A stretch of 64,000 bases of DNA from Corella eumyota. Its lineage: Eukaryota; Chordata; Ascidiacea; Phlebobranchia; Corellidae. The translations under genes and the position numbers were made by a program. The notes below the pieces were generated by a model. It ran no database searches. It had not been told where the DNA came from and was given only the letters and a program-made list of their open reading frames with translations. The stretch spans positions 868,001 through 932,000 of the forward strand of contig OY720101.1 of the NCBI GenBank assembly GCA_963082875.1, read 5' to 3'. Shown in pieces: positions 23,201-36,200 of the stretch; position 1 is the first letter of the stretch, and every line of letters starts with the position of its first letter.

Positions 23201-26200
23201 ATAAAAAAACATGTTTTAATGTAAATGGTATTATTATTAAAGTTTTGCAGTATTGTTCTAAAGATTATTAAAGAACCACAACTTAAAATTTACTTTGTTA
23301 ATTTCGTTCGTGCGTTTAAACGTTGACTTTTCCTCATTTAATTCTAAATCCAGTTTTAATTTGCATCTAACGCGAAGATCAGTGTCTTTTCCAAAATCCG
23401 AGCTTTCATATTTCAACTCAGCAGCTTTACAAGCATTAACGTGCGCTACTTCAAAACCTGCATCGTCGAGAACTTTGTTGCCCCACTTTAAAACAAATTG
23501 TTTCTTATTATTATAAAATATTTTAATTATTACATTATATTGTTAAGAAAGCAGGTAGTTTTAATAAAACTGAGAAATGTTCCAATGAAAAAAAGTAATT
23601 AGTAGGCTATTACTACTAGAGAAACGTGGCGTTTATTGTACAAACTTGTAAAGTTTGCCATCACTTTATAGCTTATGGTTGTTGGTTGTAAATTTTGTAT
23701 TAATGCGTAAAATTTCTTACCTCATTCATAGATAAAGTATAAGTTTTCTTGCAACTAATTAACAAATCAGACAATTTTCTTTCAAGTTCAGACTAAAAAA
23801 AAGTACGATATATAATTTAGCAAATCGTTTTACTATTTAAAATTTAATTATATTTTAAAGTAATGTTAAATACACTCATATATTATATTCTAGTTTAAGA
23901 CTATTATTTTGGGTTAGTGATACTGCTAAAAAATTTGGCGGTCACTATTTTGATAAAGGTCAACAACAACAACGTCATTTGCTTTTTTATTCAAGCTTTT
24001 CTACATAACAAAAACGATTTAAAAAGGCACAGTAATTTTTAGATTATTCTACATTTTTAATGTTTGTTATGTAGATTTTACTCATAATTTTTAATTTAAT
24101 ACTTTAGTAAAATAATTAATATAAGCATTTTTATATTGCCAGTTTAATTCATAAATTTATCATATTTTAACTTATCAACCTCGTAATCAACATTTTGTTC
24201 AATAAGTTTTTTAAAATGACGATTGATTTCTTGTTCAAGGTCGTTTTTAATTATTTCTGCTCTCTCAGGAAGTAAAAGCTTTTCTGCATTCTCCATGTAC
24301 ATGTTTAAGGCTTCATTCTTTGCCAGGTTATGACAATTTTCTAGCTCACCTTTTGCTTTAAATTTGCCTTGGATAAACTATCACAAAGGTAGTTAAGGTA
24401 AGTATAGTTTAACAATCAGCTAATGTTTTATTTTATTGGTTTCAAACCAAATTTATGTAGTTACAAACACTTCCCTGTTTCATTTTATTGTCATAAAAGA
24501 CAAAAGCATTTTCTTTATTTTTAGTAAATCCATTTACAGCTTTTGTCTAAAAGCAGTAAAATATTTAAGCATAGTTATTGTACCGGTTATTCTACTGCTA
24601 CAATAAAACATTTATCAATGATAATAAAAAAATTTAAACTCACGAAACAAAATTATGTATTGGTGTTTAGTATTTTACATCACACCCACTGTTTAAATAA
24701 CATTAACAAATACAATAGGGGTTTTAAAAGTAAGGGGTTAACAAATATAGTGTTAAAAAGCTAAAAACACCTTGTTTTCGTTATTTTTTCTCGTATGATC
24801 TTTCAGCAAATCTTTAGCAACCTCACTGTTGAATTGGTTTTTACATTCATTAACCATGTTGGTGTTTATATCAAGTGTGTCGAACAACTTTAAAGCAACA
24901 TATTTGTCGTCACATTCCTAAAGCAAAGATGTCTTTTTATTTTTTAAACAAAAATTACCATTTTGTATTAATAAAACTTTACACTTGAATGCTACATGAA
25001 GTACAGGGCAAATGTCGGCGCCAATTTGATTAACATTGAACAGTTACTTTATACTTACTTCGTTCATCAATTTTGAATACTTTTGTTTTGCGCTATCCAT
25101 AGTTGTAAGTGCCTTTGCTTCTGCCAGTTTCTAATTTTACAACAAATTAAATCTGTGTTAGAGAAAAATAGGGGTTGAGATGAGGCTCGAGGCAAATTAT
25201 TGCTGTGTTGTTATATACATTAAACACTATTTTGTATTGATAGTCAGTGTCAAATATTTACTAAGCAAACGCTGTTAAAATTGTTACATTATTGTAATAC
25301 ACAGTTAAAACCTACATAAAAGGTTTTATTCTTTTCTTCAAACGCAAAAAAAAGTTGGTTTATCGATTCTTCAAGATCTTTTTTTTGTTCTTTTACAAAG
25401 TTTTTATCTCCAAGTTTGGGAGAATTGTCATAAACAGAGAGAGCTTCTGATTTACAAATTTGATGAATCATTTCGAGGTTTTTTTCATAATGCGTGAATT
25501 TCTAAAAACGATTATAATTTTAAATAAAATTTTGAGTTAACAATATTTAAAAGCTTAGTGGCTAAAACAAAAAATATTTAATAAATGATATTCTTATTAT
25601 ATAGTTATTGTAGTTTAACAAACGTGAAACCAACCTCTTTCATTTTCTCATTGTATTGTTGCCTTGCCTTTTGTATTAAAGCAAAAATTGCTGCTCTTTG
25701 ATTTGCCTTTAAAAAATAAACAAAAAACAAATAACTAAAATTGCCTTAAGATATAAAAGAAACACTGTAAATTGGGCAATGCTAATATCAATAAAACATT
25801 TGACTTGGTAACCATACAACCAGTTTATAATAATTTATTTTCAAAATATTTTGGTAAAAATTAATGTAATCTAACAAATTTTTAAAACAAAAAACAATTT
25901 TTTTACCTCCAAAATGGATCCTACGTTCGGCATTTTTCCGCTTTTAAAAATATCAAAATAGGAATGCATTAGATTTATGAGATCACGGCCAGTGACATCA
26001 CGATCATTATTTTGTTTCACAACAATGTTGTTGGGGTGAAATAATTGCTTATGTAATTTGGCGACATATTCCAAGAAATTATGATCTATATCTAGGAAAA
26101 ATTTTTAAACTACATTTTATCAAATGTTGCCCAAAACTAGTTTGTAATTTGAGGTAAGCTAGAAATAAAATAAAATTATATTTTTTAAATTAAAGCCTTT

Positions 26201-28575
26201 TTTTTAATTAAGTTAATTTTTTACAAACCTTTGAAAGAAATTGAGGTTTCCTTTTTACCTCCAGTACTAACACAATTGCCAGGTCCAGGCAACAAAAACC
26301 CCAGACAATTCCGTAAAGTATTGGTTGATGCTGTCACGAATTTGTATAATCTTTTTATTTTCGCTTTGGTTTAGGATTTTGTTCAAATATCTGCTGCCAT
26401 TTTCAGATCCTAGTTCTATGTCACTATCAGCCCAATCTCTGATAAGAAATATCAATTTCTAAAAAAATAATTGTGATTTAAAAAAATAGTAATTTATCAA
26501 GTTAGAAAAAAACTTATGCTTACCTGAAATGGAGCTTGAGTTTGAGCATTTGTATTGTTTTTCAGAAATACCTGTTTCGCAGTGGTTCCATAGTTTGCAA
26601 ACAACTACAAAAATAAACCTACTGTTCAACTATTTGATAAGGTTTTGATTTTTTGCGTTAAAATTGGTAAAATCATGATTTATCAATAATATTTATTATA
26701 AATAACATACTGTCATAATAACATTAAAACTTAGTTTTAATGTGTATCAGTAATCTTAATATATATTAATGCTTTTAAAAGTAGTTGATTTTTTTAAAAT
26801 ATTTACATGTAAGTTTTCAAGGTCATTAGTGTCAATGTTTTGCATGACGTTGTAAATTTGAACTGAGCCAATCAGAGTGCTTAAAGAGAAGATAACTGAT
26901 TGACACTTTGTGTCTCCTACAAGATCGAATGCTCCTTGAGTGTCCATAAGAAACAAGTTGACCTTAAAGAGTGCTTGGTTATACAAGAGTTTATCAGCCT
27001 GGATCGGTCATTTTACATTAAATGTTTTTAAAGGAGTATTTTCCCTGTTAGAACCAGTTTTAATTTTGCGAGTCTTTTGTTGTAGATCAAAATGTACATT
27101 GAGTTACGTGTAAATTTATTTTAGTAAAATAATAATAACTTACCTCCTTTTTACTGTGAGTAGAAATAGAAAAGGGTTGGTTCCAAATCCAAATTCCTTT
27201 TGTATCACTCTCATGACCACCTCTCCAATGGAAACCATCCTCTGGGTTTAATATTTGAGATTTGTCAGTCAACCATTTTTCAGGCTTAAAACAACAAATT
27301 TAAAATAAATTATTTTTGTCAAATATTTTTTAGTTTCAGGCATAAATTTACTTATATATAAAAATTAATTCAAAAATGAAAAAAACATACCTTACTAGAC
27401 CTTAATCTGTGCAAGAAAAGGTTCAGAAGAAAAGATTTCCTTTTTCGAAATGCTCCGGTCAATGAATACAATGCAACTGGTTTATTTTTGACATTTGGAT
27501 GACCAAATATAACCTCTAATGCCTCTATGTTTAATTCAAACCCTCCCTTATCACTGCCATCTGCCAGAGGGATCTCTTGGTCTCACAAGTTGAATCGGTT
27601 TGCCAATTTCGTAACCAGCGTCTAAAGTTTAAAAGAAACAAAATTCCAACAGTTATATTTTAGTATTATTTGGGAACAGATTGGTCTTATATATAGTTCA
27701 TGTTTAAACAACGATAAGTAACTGCTTAAATCTGCCAAACATTACAGCAAAGCAACAAAAAAGTTTAAACATAGGGAGTCCTTTTTTATGTCAAAGATGG
27801 ATGCTAGAGTATTTCAAGGTAGCCTTTAAATAGATAGAAGTTAAACTAATGGTTATAGTTTAACACAGCATTTATATACACAAAGAATAAAAGATAACTT
27901 GCCGAGTTTAACTTCAAAATCTTTTTGACCTTGATAGTTACCCGAGGTTGATAGTTACCCGAGGATTTTTTAGAGGTTTTGTGTGATTTGCTTTTAAGAA
28001 TATTTGTTCCTGCTTTAAAAACAGAGATTAAAAAAATTAACTTTGCCCATGTACTTAGGTAACTGTTTCTAAATTGAAAATGTTTTCAGTTTTCTTTTTT
28101 TAGCTATAAAAGTTATATATTTCGTTACCTTGGTTTTTGTCTATATCCACATTGGCAGCAGTCACGCTCGGCGAAAGCTCTTAAATGTTATTTAAAAATT
28201 TTTATATCAAATAGACTTATTAATTAAATAATGCGTTTTGATTAAAAATAAGAAGTTTAAACAAAATTAAATTTATTAAGGTATAATAATGTTTTAGATA
28301 TTTTTAAGTGTTAATTAAGTTTTGCATAAAAAATTTACCTTGATTTCTGTTAATATTTTCAATTAAAATAGATACATTTTCGTCGTTCACAATAGGAGAA
28401 ACTCCTTTAAAAATAACGATTTTAGTAATTTTAGTACAAACTTTGATAAATGACTAAATTAACATTTTATTTTACCTGTTGCATAAATCGCACTTCTTAT
28501 TTGACTTTCGCTAAAGCCAAAATTTTTCAGACATGCAATTAGTTCAGAAAAATTTTCTCTATTTCTAGAACTCAT
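20207..28575 (-). pseudogene. Gene C: atlastin-like GTPase with UBA-like N-terminus and the longest stalk
   Basis: Exons: 28476-28575, 28339-28404 (UBA-like), 27391-27621, 27144-27284, 26807-26962, 26524-26604, 26229-26458, 25907-26091 (GTPase), then 25635-25706, 25316-25501, 25059-25130, 24771-24917, 24475-24546, 24180-24377, 23721-23792, 23294-23485, 23056-23127, 22661-22852, 22442-22513, 22082-22273, 21914-21985, 21561-21752, 21239-21310, 20961-21158, 20778-20849 (stalk) and 20207-20551 (terminal). There are nine short and eight long stalk exons, against six and five in gene D. Lesions: the P-loop exon is 231 nt instead of 221, the RD-box exon 230 instead of 229, and exon 24475-24546 is followed by GG instead of GT. 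The downstream two thirds of the stalk is clean. The terminal tail is more aromatic and less Gly-rich than in B, D or E. It is probably a recent pseudogene; in-frame rescue by alternative acceptors is possible but unproven. Confidence 0.8.
28129..28179 (-). other. Possible extra, diverged copy of the UBA second exon in gene C
   Basis: An AAG acceptor, a 51-nt open stretch reading LSPSVTAANVDIDKNQ and a CAAG/GTAACG donor fit the phase (1 to 1) and the ends (SP...NV...NQ) of exon 28339-28404. It would shorten the third helix if used. A 16-bp direct repeat (GATAGTTACCCGAGG) lies nearby at 27940-27974. Confidence 0.35.
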
Positions 28576-29718
28576 ACTAGTTCATTTCAATTATAAACAA
28601 ATGGTGTATTAATCTGTACTTCATAATAAAAATATAAGACTATTCATAATAAGTTATTCAAAATAAAAATATAAAAGTTTTATAGAATATTTTTCAAATA
28701 GCCTATTTGAAAATTATTGTTCGTTACGTTGTGATTTCTTTCAACTGTTATAGCTAATTTTAAATCAATAAAATTAAAAACGTATGCTGAAAAAAAAAAT
28801 TAAAACATTTGCATTTAACCATAACCTTATACAAAAACAACCTTATTTAAACATTAAAAATTTTATGTCTGTCAATACAAGCTAAGAGTTATTGACCATG
28901 TCCGTTTAGATACAATTAGTTTGCTGTCTAAATATTTCAACTATTGATAGGTTCTCAAAACGGCCTTCATTTTTTCGGTTCCTCATTCCAGCATTTACAT
29001 ACAATTTTGCATTGGTGTGAACTGGGACCAATGCAAATAAATCGATGTTTGGTAAACATAAATTGTCTCAAAAATTCTGCAAAAACTTTACAAAACAACT
29101 TTAAACTTTACAGAACAACTCTAAACTTTACAAAACAACTTTACTACCATCTGAGTAAATACGTATTTTGCAAAAAAATTAATAATGCGATTTATGTTAA
29201 TGTGAATTTTAAATTTGTGTAGTTAAACAATATCATGGCGAATTTTTCGGTGAACTCGTATGAACTTAATATATGAACTCGGATATATGAACTTAATGTA
29301 TGAACTCGGCTCGGTGAACTCGTATGAACTTAACCCGTTGGAAAGCGGTTAAGAATTAAGCGCTTGCCACACTACCAAAACGTGAAACTGGATATTTATG
29401 CTTTCAAGAACAACGTAACGTTCTATTGTATTTTATATATAAAATAAACAAAACTTTTCTGTAAAAAGAAGAACTGGTTTTACACAAAAACATATTTGTT
29501 GACGACATAGTGAATAGGGTCTCATATTTTTAAATTTCTTAATTTTCCCTTGAGAAAATTTTGGCGAAGGTACTTTTTGGCGAAGGTACTTGTTATTGTA
29601 AAATAACAATTTAAGTTATTAAAAAGATATGCGTAAGAAAATGATTAACGGCATTTAAGGTTTTAAATTAAAAGAAATGTGTAAGTAGCAGTTTTGCTTG
29701 CAAATTATATTTTGTTAA

Positions 29719-29980
29719 GGGCCTGTTCACACGGCGTTAGCAACGCAACGTAGTGCAAGATTTTGCAACCATTTAAAATGAACAGAGTCGTTCACACGTA
29801 TGTGAGTTTGCGAAAGTTACGTAAGATTTCGTAAAGTTTTGTGGCTCAAGCAAAATTTACGCAAGATTTTGTAAGCGGTATACTTTATTAGGTATTTTGT
29901 ATTTGTTAATCTCTAGAACTCGTAAAGTGACGTTACGTAACGCAGCGCAACGCTACGGTACCTTGTCGTGTAAACAGGCC
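29719..29980 (+). mobile_element. MITE copy 2, between genes C and D
   Basis: Inverted ends GGGCCTGTTCACACGG and CGTGTAAACAGGCC are flanked on each side by TTAA, the insertion site used by piggyBac-type elements. The interior aligns in reverse to 17764-18042, including the GTTACGTAACGCAGCGCAACG end and the CTCTAGAACTCGTAAAGTG block. There is no coding capacity. It lies in the divergent intergenic region about 235 bp upstream of gene D's first recognised exon. A run of short GAACTCG/ATGAACTTAA repeats lies at about 29250-29335. Confidence 0.75.
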
Positions 29981-30214
29981 TTAACTGACTATAATAATAT
30001 ATTAACGCAATAAGTTTTTTCTTTTTTAACTAATTAGTGTAATAATTTGTGTTTATTTTAGTTTAAAATAAAATTAATTCTAAAAAAAGTTTTATTTGGC
30101 AAAAATTATTAAAAAAAAGTGAGGAAAATAAAAAAATATTTAAATAATAAATAAATTAGATTTATTTGACAACATTTGTTTACTTTTGGACTGATGTGCA
30201 CGTGTTTAATTTAG

Positions 30215-33200
30215 CATCGATTGTAGAAACTGGACAGCCAATACAGCTTGTAAAACCATTAGATGGTGCAAACGGTGAAGAAGGAGGGTTTGAATTAAAT
30301 ACAGAGGATTTAGAAGTAATATTTGGTCATCCAAATGTTAAAGATAAACCAGTTGCATTGTATTCTGTGACCGGAGCATTTCGAAAAGGAAAATCTTTTC
30401 TTCTGAACCTTTTCTTGCATAGATTAAGGTCTAGTAAGGTATGTTAAATTTTTGTTAACAAATATTGAAAAAAAAACTATATAAATGGTTTTTACCATAA
30501 ATTGTACTAATATATTAAATAAATTGACAATGTAAAAAGCCTTAAAAAATTTACATCCTAAACTGCTAAATGTTTTAGATTTTTGATCAATTACATAAAA
30601 AAGGACTTGTACTGTTTTTGACAAATTATAAAAAAGAATTAATTTTTTATTTGATAATATTTGTGGGCTTCTGTCAACTAAGTCTTTTTAAGTTTTTAAA
30701 AGTTGAAGCCCCAAAATTTATAACTGAAATCTTTAACTTAAAAAATATTGCCTAAAAAACATATATGTTTTAATGTTTTAATGTTTTTTTTTTAAATATG
30801 TCAAGTTTTACCCAATATACATTTAAGGTGGTTTTGTAAGATTTAAGATTTTGCTATATTTTGTTTGGCTTTATTTGTAAATGGGTACACTTTGTTTATA
30901 ATTGTTTTAGCCTGAAAAATGGTCAGAAGGATTAAACCAGGTGTTAAAAGTAGAGGAAGGTTTTCATTGGAGGGGTGGCTCTGATAGTGATACCAAAGGA
31001 ATTTGGATTTACAGTAAACCATTTTCTTTTACAAATTCGAATGGACAAGAGGTAAATATATATACATATCTAAAAATATAAAATTGTAGACTTTTTATTA
31101 ATGTTTTTTTTATTTAGATTAACTTATTTCTTATGGACACTCAAGGAGCTTTTGATCTTATATCAGACACGAAATCAACATCCAGTATTTTTGCCTTAAG
31201 CACTTTGATTGGCTCAGTTCAAATCTATAATGTTCACGATCGCATAGGTGGAGATGATCTTAACAACTTGCAGGTTATTTTGAAATAGTTTAACTTATTT
31301 GTTTTGTTTTCACAAGACTAAAATTTTACAAGATTAACACTTTTTTAAAAGGCAAAATTGTATTTAGACTTAAACTCCAATGTTTAAATATTTAAAAAAA
31401 AATGTTTTATATTTATTCCATACTTAGGTTTTTATAACTAAAATAAAATTGGTTTTGTAGTTATTTGCTAATTATGGCAAAACTGCTGAACAAGAGTTTG
31501 TAAAAAACAATGAAACTAAAATTCCAGCCCCATTTCAGGTAAATAACTTTGTTTAAACTTGACAAGAATTAATAATTATTCTTGCACAATTATTTTTATT
31601 ATTATTTAAACATTGTTTAATTTTAATTTTTTTTTTTACTTTTTAAACCCTTGGCATTCAGTACTTTTTACACCTAGGAGTCTTTGCCAAAATTTAACTA
31701 TTTAAATGTTGTAGAATCCTTAAGCAAAAAAAGTTTATATTTGGACTGGTTTATTAGAAGAATTTTAAAATAAAAATGAATAAATAATTATTGTAATATT
31801 CTTTAGTGATTTTTGTAATTGGTTGAAATATAAGTTTAAATTTTCAGAAATTGATGTTTCTGATTAGAGATTGGTCAGATACTACCTTTAATTATGGATC
31901 TAAAGGGGGCAAAGCTTATTTGAAAAAAATTTTAGCTGATGATAAAAATAAAGAAGTTAAAGAAGTGCGTGACAACATCAACAAATACTTCACTGATTTG
32001 TCTTGCTTTTTATTGCCTCATCCTGGAATGAAAATTGCTGTAAGAAGTAATAAAGAAACCCCAATTTCTTTTGCAGGTTGGTGATATGTTTAATTTAAAA
32101 ATAGGGATAGGAAAAAGTTAAAATTACCTATAGTAAATAAAAATAAGATTTAGTGAATTTAATTGCTTGGTAAAATGTCATAAATTTGAATGTAGGTTAT
32201 CCCGAATAGTTATTTGCGCAAATGTTACTAGGATTAATTGCCGAAATAAGATAAAAATAAGATTTGATGAGTACTAAAAAATGAAAATTTACTAAAAAAT
32301 GAAAATTTAATGAAAAATTTTTTATTTGAAATTCTTTTGCGCAATATCCAATGAGATAATGTTTCAACTTACATGTTTTTATCAAAGAAAACCTTTGTCT
32401 TGATGTATTAAATTACATAAAAAATAGTAAGTCATAAAATCACTTCTCTTTATCTTTGTAATGTTTTCTACAGATATAGATTCTGAGTTTTTGAAATATG
32501 TCGATGAATTACAACAACAATTGTTTCATCCTGATAACATTGTTGTCAAACAAAACAATGGTGGTGATGTCACAGGACAAAACCTTAAAATTCTTATACA
32601 AGCATATTTCGAAATATTTAAAAGTGGGAAATTGCCTGGCGTAGGAACAATTTTAGAGGTTTAAAAATGTTTTTTTTAAACTTTTAAACTTTTTTTAGTG
32701 TTTATTTAAAGGCATATGCACAGTGTTTTTTAATTTTGTAGTTTAACAAAATTTCAAGATCTTATATTACATATAGGCTATTCATTTATCTTAATGTTAA
32801 AAGTTTAAATGTTTTAAATGTTTATAACTTTATATATCAACTTTTGTTTTTTTTCTTTTTAAGGCAAATCAAAAAGCAGAGATTTTAACTTTAATTGATA
32901 AGGCAAAGCAACAGTACATAAAAAATATGAAAGCGGTAAATACCCTTTTAGCGATTTGATTTAAATAAAGAAATTTTTGTTTGCAGAATTACTTTTGATT
33001 TTTTGGTCATTAAAAAACGTTTTTAATGTAACAATTCAACATTTTTTTGCAGAATCAAACTTATAGTACAGATCTTGAGAAAGTTCATAAAGATTCCCTA
33101 ATAAAAGCTTTAAAATTTTTTGACGATGCTTCCAAACTTGGGAATTCGAATTTTATTCAAGACAAAAAAGAATTTTTGAAAAGTCAAATAAAAAAAGAAC

Positions 33201-36200
33201 TTGAATATTTTGAGCTAATTCATGAGAAATTTCATGTAAGTTTTTATTGTCTGGTTAGTCTACATCTTGGTTTTTGTATTGTACTTTAAAAGAATTACAT
33301 TGGCTGTGGTTTATTTTTACGTATTGTATGTTTATTATTTTTTACATCTTTGTTTAACTTTTTAATTTTATTTATATATCATAAATGAGTAATGTTTTTG
33401 TAAAAATCGACTTGATTTACGACAACTTTTTTTCTAAATGAGTAGCATAAATAATCTTATTTACTTAACAGTCGGATGTGGAAAAAAAATTAAACGCCAT
33501 TGTTAAAGAAATGATACAAGAATTTAAATCTTATCTAAAGGAAGTTAGTTTTTTTTTTGTTTTGATTAAAAAATTAAATTTGTAATGTATGCTTGAATTT
33601 GTAATGTCTTCTTTATGACTTTTTTACATTAGGTTTGTGTAGCTATAATTAGAACACATTTTTTTTATAGAAAAGCGAAAACAAATATGTAGAACTTGAA
33701 AAACTTAAAGAAATTTATGATCAAAACAAAAAACAAGTTTGTGCAAAGTTTCAAATGAAAGTTAATGACTTTGGGTCCAAACTTTCTGAAAAATTCAATG
33801 ACCTTCAACTTTGTAAAAGTATAGATAATAAAAAATATGAAAAAAGCCTTACAAAAGAAATGGAAAGTTGTTTAAAAGCTTTTTGTGAAACCAATTCACG
33901 TCGAAAGGTAGGTTAAACTATATACAAAATTAATGAAATAAAAATGATAATTTTTAAACTAAATTCTTAATTTAACTCGGATATACAATTTGAAAGTTGT
34001 TAATGGGCCATGTCTGTAATCTGTAATTTAATATTGTGGCCATGACAAAAAATACTTTGCAACAGTAGAGCTATATATACTTTTATATCGTTAACTTTTT
34101 GTAACTAATTGGAAAAATCTTTTTATTTTAAATCGAAATTACTAAATCTGTTACCTGTTAAATATTGTATTTTTTTGTTTATTAGTCTATACAGGAAAGA
34201 AAATTGTCAGATTTAGTAAATACATGCAAAGAAACTTATACTTCTTCTATGGCAGAGGTAAGAATCATTGTTAAAAGTGCCAAATAAAAAACAAAGACTA
34301 CACAATACTAATAAAAACTTGTTTTTATAAAAAAAGGAAAAGTAATTAGATATTATATTCTAATAAAACTACAATAATTAGATATTATTTTCTAATAAAA
34401 CTACAATAATTAGATATTATTTTCTAATAAAACAACAATAATTAGATATTATTTTTCAATAAAACTACAATAATAAGATATTATTTTTCAATAAAACAAC
34501 AATAATAAGATATAATCTTTCAATAAAACAACAATAATAAGATATTATTTTCCAATAAAACTACAATAATAAGATATTATTTTTCAACAAAACTACAATA
34601 ATAATATATTATCTTTCAATAAAACAACAATAATAAGATATTATTTTTCAACAAAACTACAATAATAAGATATTATATTTTAACAAAACTACAATAATAA
34701 GATATTATTTTCCAATAAAACTACAATAATGAGATATTATTTTTCAACAAAACTACAATAATAATATATTATTTTTCAACAAAACTACAATAATGAGATA
34801 TTATTTTTCAACAAAACTACAATAATAATATATTATTTTTCAACAAAACTACAATAATGAGATATTATTTTTCAACAAAACTACAATAATGAGATATTAT
34901 TTTTCAATAAAACCACATCAGTTTTTGTTTCAATGTTGTTTATTTTTACAGATAGACAACAAAGTCCATGATGATGAGGGTTTTAAAATTGTGCATGAAA
35001 ATGCAAAGAAAAAATGTTACATTCAGTTTAAAAAAAAAGAAACTGAATTTAATACCACTATTCGCAGAAACTACAAAGAAAAGCTAGTTGATGAAATTTT
35101 TAAAGAAAAAAAAAGTTTTCAAAAAACCAACAGAATAAATATGGTTATATAAAGTTTTTTTAATAATTTTTTTATGTATAACAAACACATTACCTTTTTT
35201 TAATATCCAAGAACTGGTCATTTAAATAATTTATGCTACTATCTATTCAAAAACTTTATTTTATATTTAGAAACTTGCTAAATCAGAGACAATAGAAGCT
35301 ATAAACCAAATAAAAGAAAAGTACTCTGAGTTAATGGAAAAGGTGAGCTAATAGTTAAGTTTGGTAACAAGTTTTTAGGATCACTTGAGTTTCAAACTCA
35401 TAAACCATAAACATTAAGAGAGAATCAGGAAAGACTGTAGAGAATAAAAGAGAATTAGCGGGGGCCGTAGAGTATTGAAGAGAACTAACGAAGACCAATT
35501 AGGATCTTAGAGAACAAAAAAGAATTTGCAAGGATCGAAGAGTTTAGAAAAAATTTAGCAGGGGTCGTAAAATGGTATCAGTTGATACATTTTAAAAAAG
35601 TATTATTCAAGAAATCAGTTTTTGTTTTATTAAAATTTTTAGACAATTTGCCTTTTGTTAGTTAGCAGACATTACCATACACAATTTAACTTTACAGACT
35701 TGACTGCTGATTGATTTAACTTTGCAAACATGACTTTATTTTATAGTCGTTATGGCGTCCGATCAACAGTTTAAAAACATCTCGACTGTATGTTCGAAAA
35801 TCAAAGTTTCAAAATTGACATTTTACTAAATTTCAACATTTTTTGGAAATTAAAGTGCTTTTTGCAGAGAAAAGTAAGGGTAAACTGAGCAGTGATAGAA
35901 TATGTTGTTGGTGAATAAAGTAATTGGGCATTTATACTATAGGCAAGAAAGTAAAATAAAAGACAGACTTTTTTATATGACAAACACCAAGTACAAAAAA
36001 GGGAATTTGTGCGTATTGTGCAATACAATGAAGAATTATAGAGGATCGTAAAGTCTTATAATAAATATGCAAGAACCGTTAAGATCAAAAATAAATTGTC
36101 AAGGGCTCCCTCCCTTGGTACAAAATTTTTGTAAACTACATGTGGTCCAGATTTTAAAAATTTTATAAAAATGTAACAAATTCAACAACCTTAAAAATAA

